From JBFLYE01 sp040756715 [NCBI: bacterium] (GTDB taxonomy: Bacteria > UBA9089 > UBA9088), in NCBI GenBank assembly GCA_040756715.1, contig JBFLYE010000164.1, forward strand, positions 1-17,469: 17,469 nt of DNA. The letters run 5' to 3'. The notes under the pieces are model-generated. The model did not search any database. It had not been told where the DNA came from and worked only from the letters and a program-made list of their open reading frames with translations. How positions within the stretch are numbered: the stretch's first letter is position 1; every line of letters begins with the position of its first letter. Below, piece by piece: positions 13,966 through 17,469 of this stretch. Made by a program: the position numbers and the translations under genes.

Positions 13966-13987
13966 GGAGGAAGGAGGGGGATTTGAA
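13966..13987 (-). repeat. Inverted near-copy of the tRNA-Ala 3' end
   Basis: Matches the reverse complement of the tRNA's TTCAAATCCCCTCGCCTCC strand except for a 3-nt insertion. It lies 18 nt after the tRNA end and also pairs with the second direct copy (14079-14097), forming the outer arms of the palindrome. Confidence 0.7.
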
Positions 13988-14010
13988 GCCTTAAAGCGAA
14001 GCGAAGGGCC

Positions 14011-14081
14011 GAACTAATAGATTTTGTTAGGCGAAAAACGAGCAAGTGCGAGTTTTTCCGCCTTAAAAAATCTTGTAGTTC
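14011..14081 (+). other. Long hairpin inside the tRNA-linked element
   Basis: Paired blocks from outside in: GAACTA/TAGTTC, AGATTTT/AAAATCT, GGCG/CGCC and AAAAAC/GTTTTT, with small internal loops and a 12-nt apex. The outer block runs into the repeated tRNA 3' end. The pairing is too ordered for chance and suggests a structured RNA or a foldback DNA element. Confidence 0.65.
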
Positions 14082-14098
14082 AAATCCCCTCGCCTCCA
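14078..14098 (+). repeat. Second copy of the 21-base tRNA-Ala 3' end
   Basis: Identical to 13927-13947 (second half of the T arm, acceptor 3' strand and discriminator). There is no tRNA 5' half before it, so it is not a second tRNA gene. It ends 9 nt before tRNA-Ser(CGA). Confidence 0.9.
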
Positions 14099-14107
14099 TA
14101 CCTTGAA

Positions 14108-14193
14108 GGAGGGGTACCGAAGTGGTCATAACGGGTCTGTCTCGAAAACAGATTGAGGGAAACCTTGCGTGGGTTCGAATCCCACCCCCTCCG
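14108..14193 (+). tRNA. tRNA-Ser(CGA)
   Basis: An 86-nt class II tRNA. Acceptor GGAGGGG (14108-14114) pairs perfectly with CCCCTCC (14186-14192); discriminator G14193. Anticodon stem TCTGT/ACAGA, anticodon CGA at 14143-14145, long variable arm, T stem GTGGG/CCCAC with loop TTCGAAT. CCA is not encoded. It reads UCG. The 3' end sits in a 12-bp perfect palindrome (14187-14198), so part of the acceptor strand could pair with the trailer. Confidence 0.96.
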
Positions 14194-14227
14194 GAGGGAA
14201 GATTTAGCCTATCTTGAGCAAAATTTT

Positions 14228-14262
14228 TTGTAATTTACAATTTAGCCTTTATAATTTACAAT
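14228..14262 (+). promoter_or_regulatory. Promoter and possible operator of the PorV-like gene
   Basis: TTGTAA (14228-14233) and a perfect TATAAT (14250-14255) are 16 nt apart; +1 is expected near 14262, about 7 nt before the GTG start. The -35 lies in a perfect odd palindrome TTGTAA-T-TTACAA (14228-14240), and TAATTTACAAT occurs twice (14231-14241 and 14252-14262), 21 bp apart, or two helix turns. A repressor could bind both sites (inference). Confidence 0.55.
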
Positions 14263-14268
14263 ATTTAT

Positions 14269-15147
14269 GTGTTTCTTATTTTTCTTGCAATTTTTATCCC
14301 TGCTCTCCTGGAGGCTCGGGTTGATACAGGTGCAGATTTTCTAAAGTTCATAACCGGAGCAAGGGCAACAGGCTTGGCGGGTGCAATTGTTGGCTTGGCA
14401 GATGATGTCTCATCCCTGCATTATAATCCCGCAGGCATCTCTGAGATAGAAAAAAATGAGCTTCTCTTTATGGAGAGCGAGGCGATTATGGAATGTGGAT
14501 ATGAATATTTTGGATTTACAAAAAGGGTTAATGAAAATTCTGGGATTGGGTTTGCCATTTTATACTTTCATGCCCCAGAGATGTTAAGAACAAAGGAAAA
14601 TAAGAATGTGCCAGAGGGATACGAGATCCTTGGAACAATAGAATACTATGACCTTATGGCAAGCCTGTCCTATGGAAAAAGGATAAAGGATAACCTTTCA
14701 ATTGGTGGAACAATCAAGGGAATACATAGGATGATAAGCCCAGACAAGGGATATACAGGTGCAATTGATTTTGGAATGCTCTATAAACATAAAGATAATA
14801 TGAAATTTGGTCTTTCAATACAGAATATTGGTCCAGATATATGGGGAGATAAGCTTCCAATGTTGGCTCAGATAGGAGGATCATACAGGATTGAAAGCTT
14901 TGTTTTAACCTCTACAATAAGCCATCACCTTCTTTCTAATTCTAGCTTTGAATATAGGGTTGGTGCGGAATATTGGTATTGGAAAAATATATCCCTTCGT
15001 GCAGGGTATTACTCCCTTGAAGGAGACCTTACAGGTGCAACATTGGGATGTGGGGTAAGATTAAGAGATTGGTTTCAGTTTGATTTTGCCCAGTTTCCAG
15101 CAAGCCTTAACAAACCCCTCCAAGGCTCCCTGATTATAAGATTTTAG
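14269..15147 (+). CDS. PorV/PorQ-like outer-membrane beta-barrel protein
   Basis: A 292-aa exported barrel protein of the PorV/PorQ (UPF0164, FadL-like) type. A hydrophobic signal peptide of about 16 residues is followed by DTGADFLKFITGARATGLAGA and ADDVSSLHYNPAGISEIEKNEL, the N-terminal hallmark of this group. Alternating polar and aromatic beta strands follow, and the chain ends IIRF; a terminal Phe is typical of outer-membrane proteins recognised by BamA. PorV family members act in type IX secretion or as lipid/solute channels, but no Por or Gld gene is visible here, so a secretion role is not supported. The GTG start is the only in-frame choice after the promoter, and no Shine-Dalgarno site is present. 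mltG follows after one base. Confidence 0.78.
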   Translation: MFLIFLAIFIPALLEARVDTGADFLKFITGARATGLAGAIVGLADDVSSLHYNPAGISEIEKNELLFMESEAIMECGYEYFGFTKRVNENSGIGFAILYFHAPEMLRTKENKNVPEGYEILGTIEYYDLMASLSYGKRIKDNLSIGGTIKGIHRMISPDKGYTGAIDFGMLYKHKDNMKFGLSIQNIGPDIWGDKLPMLAQIGGSYRIESFVLTSTISHHLLSNSSFEYRVGAEYWYWKNISLRAGYYSLEGDLTGATLGCGVRLRDWFQFDFAQFPASLNKPLQGSLIIRF

Positions 15148-15148
15148 C

Positions 15149-16159
15149 TTGGCAAAAAAAGGAAAGAAAAAAAAGCATTTAAGGTTATTTCTTATCCCCC
15201 TTTTTCCTATTTTTATCCTCCTTATCGCCTTTAATGTCTATTTTCCAAAGGATATCTCAGGAGGAATAAAAATAATTAGCATAAAGAGGGGGATGTCTGG
15301 AGAAGAAATAGCCAATCTTCTTAAAAAAGAGGGGATAATCAGAGATAAATATATCTTTGAGTTTCTTATTATCCTTAAAAATAAAGAAACAAAAATTATG
15401 GCAGGCGATTATCTTCTTTCTCCCTCCTTAAATATGATAGACACTCTTTCAAAACTAACCAAAGGCGAGGCTATAAAATCTTGTTTTACCATCCCCCCTG
15501 GTTATAATATCTATCAAATAGCAGAGCTTTTGGATAAAAAGGGGTTTGCTGATAAAAGAAGATTCCTTGAATTAGCTAAAGATAAAGCGTTTATAGGAAG
15601 TTTAGGCTTTTCTCTTAATACACTAGAAGGGCTTTTATTCCCTGATACATATTGTGTATCAAAGGGGATGCAGGAAAGCGAGATAATAAGGATAATCATT
15701 GAAAGGTTTAAAAGGGTATTTAAAGAAGAGGATACCAAAATGACAAAGAAATTAGGTTTGTCTATGTATCAAGTTCTTATCCTTGCCTCCATCATTGAAA
15801 AAGAAACAAGTATTTTGAGCGAGATGCCCATTATTTCTTCTGTTTTTCATAATAGATTGAAAAGAAATATGAAGCTTAATAGCTGCCCAACGGTTATCTA
15901 TGCCTTATACCCTAATTTTGATGGGAATATAAGGAAGGAAGACCTTGATATTTCCTCTCCCTATAATACATATAGACATAATGGCCTTCCTCCATCTCCT
16001 ATTTCAAACCCTGGGATTTTTGCGATAAAAGCCGCATTGCATCCAGCGAATATTGATTACCTATATTTTGTCAGTATGAACAATGGAAGGCATAAATTTT
16101 CAAGGACACTGGCTGAGCATAATATAGCGGTTTCAAAATACCAACCAAAGATAAAATGA
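15149..16159 (+). CDS. mltG: Endolytic murein transglycosylase MltG
   Basis: An inner-membrane lytic transglycosylase that cuts nascent glycan strands and helps set their length. A basic N-terminus (residues 1-11) and one transmembrane helix (about 12-31) precede the YceG domain. The catalytic Glu is E217 in ILASIIEKET, at the position of E218 in E. coli MltG. The downstream SSVFHNRL, CPTVIYAL, SPYNTYRHNGLPPSPISNPG and the closing GRHKFSRTLAEHN are all family signatures. Its 336 aa is normal. TTG at 15149 is the only start that keeps the membrane helix, and it lies one base after the previous stop. It overlaps the next gene by 4 bp (ATGA). Confidence 0.95.
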   Translation: MAKKGKKKKHLRLFLIPLFPIFILLIAFNVYFPKDISGGIKIISIKRGMSGEEIANLLKKEGIIRDKYIFEFLIILKNKETKIMAGDYLLSPSLNMIDTLSKLTKGEAIKSCFTIPPGYNIYQIAELLDKKGFADKRRFLELAKDKAFIGSLGFSLNTLEGLLFPDTYCVSKGMQESEIIRIIIERFKRVFKEEDTKMTKKLGLSMYQVLILASIIEKETSILSEMPIISSVFHNRLKRNMKLNSCPTVIYALYPNFDGNIRKEDLDISSPYNTYRHNGLPPSPISNPGIFAIKAALHPANIDYLYFVSMNNGRHKFSRTLAEHNIAVSKYQPKIK

Positions 16160-17469
16160 GATTTATCGCCATTTTTTTATTTATCCCTTTACTTACATAT
16201 CCAAAGGGAATTTCTGGCTGGATAGAAAAAAAGGTAGATGAATTTATAAAGGAGATGATAAAGAAATATTCAAAGGAGGTTAAGATTGAGAAGACAAGAT
16301 ACATATTTCCAAATAAATGTAGCCTTTCTGGAATTTCCTATTATAAAGATGGATTTTCCATAAAAGGTGATGGTTTATTAGAGGTAGGGCTTGATGGATC
16401 TTTAAGGGTTATCCTTGATAAGCCTTTATTTTCCATAAAAAGGGAATTCTTTAAAAAAAGGAGAAAAATAGCCCTTCCAAATATAGAGATTAAAGCTATG
16501 GGAGGAAAAGGAAGGATAGCTGATTTTGGAGTGTTTGATGATGTATCGGGAAGACTTAAAAACAAAAGATTTAGGTTTAAAGGTTCTGGGCTTGGTGGAA
16601 AGGCAAGCATAGAAGGCGGCTCTGATAGGTTTACAGCTTATATAAAGGATGCAAAAGCAAACCTGCTTCCATATTTTCCTAAAATTCCAAAGAAAGGTAA
16701 TGTTGATGTTACCATTAAGAAAGAAAGGGATTTGGAAATTATAGCAGACCTAAAGGATTGCTCAATAAAAGATATAAAAAATATCAAAGGAAAGCTGGAA
16801 TGGAAAAATGGGATAAACAAAGGAAGGCTTTCGTTTTTATGGAATTTTCTTTATTTTAAAGCTAATTTTAAGGAAAAAAATGGTCTTTATAAGGTATCTG
16901 GCGATACTTCTTACAAAAAAAATGCCTTTGTATTTTCTATTGAGGGTGTATTAAAAAATGATGTTTTTAGGATTAGGAAGGGATACATCAATAACACAGG
17001 GTTTTTTGGAAATATTGGAGAGAACATCTCCCTTTCTTTGGAATTTAACAATGCTAATTGGCTACCCTTAATCCATCCCATTTTTAAAGGCTCTATATTA
17101 AATGGATGTGGAACAATTACAGGAAGGCTTGAAAAACCAGATATTTTTGCAAATCTTGTCCTAAAAAGGGATAATGAAACCCTGGATATATCAATAAATG
17201 GCGACAGCAACCTCCTTTTCCTTAAATTAGGCACAATCTCTGCTTTTGGAATAAAAATTGCCCCTTATTCTTTTGGAACGCTTTCCTTTAAACCCCTCTC
17301 TCTTTCTTTATCTCTTATAAAACCCATTGCCTTTGATGAGGCAAAGATTGAATGGGATGGAAAAACCTTTGATTTAGCTTTATTTTCCGAAAAAAGGAGG
17401 CTTTTTATTAAAAAAGAGGAAGAAAAACCAATGATGTTTAGGTATTCTGATATTGTAATACAGATTCCC
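16156..17469 (+). CDS. AsmA/TamB-like protein, N-terminal part
   Basis: The frame is open for 438 codons from ATG 16156 and runs off the right edge. It starts with a short signal or membrane anchor (MRFIAIFLFIPLL), then KVDEFIKEMIKKYSKEVKIEKTRY. After that come many short beta-strand repeats rich in Gly, Lys and Ile, such as KGKLEW and GTITGRLEKPDIFANLVL. The GxGTITGRLxxPxxxANL element is a recurrent unit in AsmA-like and TamB/DUF490 proteins, which form long beta-groove bridges that move lipids between inner and outer membrane or help assemble outer-membrane proteins. The assignment rests on repeat style and context (barrel protein and mltG upstream). The C-terminal domain that would decide the subfamily is outside the window. 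Confidence 0.65.
   Translation, partial: MRFIAIFLFIPLLTYPKGISGWIEKKVDEFIKEMIKKYSKEVKIEKTRYIFPNKCSLSGISYYKDGFSIKGDGLLEVGLDGSLRVILDKPLFSIKREFFKKRRKIALPNIEIKAMGGKGRIADFGVFDDVSGRLKNKRFRFKGSGLGGKASIEGGSDRFTAYIKDAKANLLPYFPKIPKKGNVDVTIKKERDLEIIADLKDCSIKDIKNIKGKLEWKNGINKGRLSFLWNFLYFKANFKEKNGLYKVSGDTSYKKNAFVFSIEGVLKNDVFRIRKGYINNTGFFGNIGENISLSLEFNNANWLPLIHPIFKGSILNGCGTITGRLEKPDIFANLVLKRDNETLDISINGDSNLLFLKLGTISAFGIKIAPYSFGTLSFKPLSLSLSLIKPIAFDEAKIEWDGKTFDLALFSEKRRLFIKKEEEKPMMFRYSDIVIQIP

Larger units (their letters stand above)
13948..14098 (+). mobile_element. Palindromic element that repeats the tRNA-Ala 3' end
   Basis: The last 21 bases of tRNA-Ala (13927-13947) recur exactly at 14078-14098, 151 bp further on. 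Between them lies an inverted near-copy (13966-13987, 3-nt insertion) and a long imperfect hairpin (14011-14081), so the DNA from 13966 to 14097 is largely one foldback structure with a 23-nt side segment. There is no ORF of its own. Duplicating a tRNA 3' end resembles an attachment-site footprint, or the tRNA-tail-containing repeats of the E. coli tyrT locus. Mobility is inferred. Confidence 0.6.

Noticed and set aside
14078-14098. A second, truncated tRNA-Ala gene
   Set aside because: Only the 21-base 3' tail is present. The DNA before it folds into a hairpin and has no D or anticodon arm.
13929-14129. Minus-strand ORF of 66 codons across tRNA-Ala, the palindromic element and the edge of tRNA-Ser
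   Set aside because: It is only the antisense reading of tRNA and hairpin DNA, with no RBS and no protein family pattern.
14199-14229. Intrinsic terminator after tRNA-Ser(CGA)
   Set aside because: The AAGAT/ATCTT stem is only 5 AT-rich pairs, and the T-run is 8 nt further on; too weak to call.

Overview
The window is AT-rich, densely packed bacterial DNA. It encodes a Skp/OmpH-type periplasmic chaperone, an outer-membrane beta-barrel protein ending in Phe, a LysM-M23 peptidase, MltG and the start of an AsmA/TamB-like protein, so the host has two membranes. A heterodisulfide-reductase-type HdrB fragment and a TrpRS carrying a Thermotoga-like iron-sulfur Cys motif point to anaerobic life. AGA/AGG and ATA codons are heavily used. 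I cannot name the phylum; an uncultivated diderm lineage is an inference.

Layout. (1) 1-1540, plus strand: the 3' end of an hdrB-like gene, moaA, and tRNA-Ser(GGA). (2) 1735-6986, minus strand: a tight seven-gene run transcribed as LysM/M23 peptidase, trpS, DEDDy exonuclease, aroK, skp, pabA/trpG, PaaK-like adenylating enzyme. A near-consensus promoter lies directly before the first start codon. (3) 7024-7227: a divergent promoter region that may include eroded transposase sequence. (4) 7228-10148, plus strand: an unfamiliar protein with a C-terminal nucleoside-diphosphate-kinase-like domain, then dnaK with its own promoter. No grpE, dnaJ or hrcA is nearby. (5) 10151-10645: a cassette with one four-helix-bundle (S23/IVS family) gene between 30-bp imperfect inverted repeats, placed between dnaK and the next gene. 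(6) 10652-13884: FIST protein, GAF protein, uppS and cdsA. (7) 13875-14193: tRNA-Ala(CGC), a palindromic element that repeats the 3' end of that tRNA, and tRNA-Ser(CGA). (8) 14269-17469: PorV/PorQ-like barrel protein, mltG and an AsmA/TamB-like gene running off the right edge.

Much of the window serves the envelope: undecaprenyl diphosphate (uppS), phospholipid precursor (cdsA), peptidoglycan cutting (M23, MltG), and outer-membrane protein or lipid handling (Skp, the barrel protein, AsmA/TamB-like). Aromatic metabolism is represented by aroK and pabA/trpG, with trpS in the same operon.

The most interesting signals are not ordinary genes. They are the IVS-like cassette; the tRNA-linked palindromic element; near-inverted copies of tRNA 3' ends just downstream of two tRNA genes; a cdsA stop codon inside tRNA-Ala, so that 5' processing of the tRNA would remove it; and several genes whose -10 box sits almost on the start codon, suggesting leaderless or near-leaderless mRNAs.
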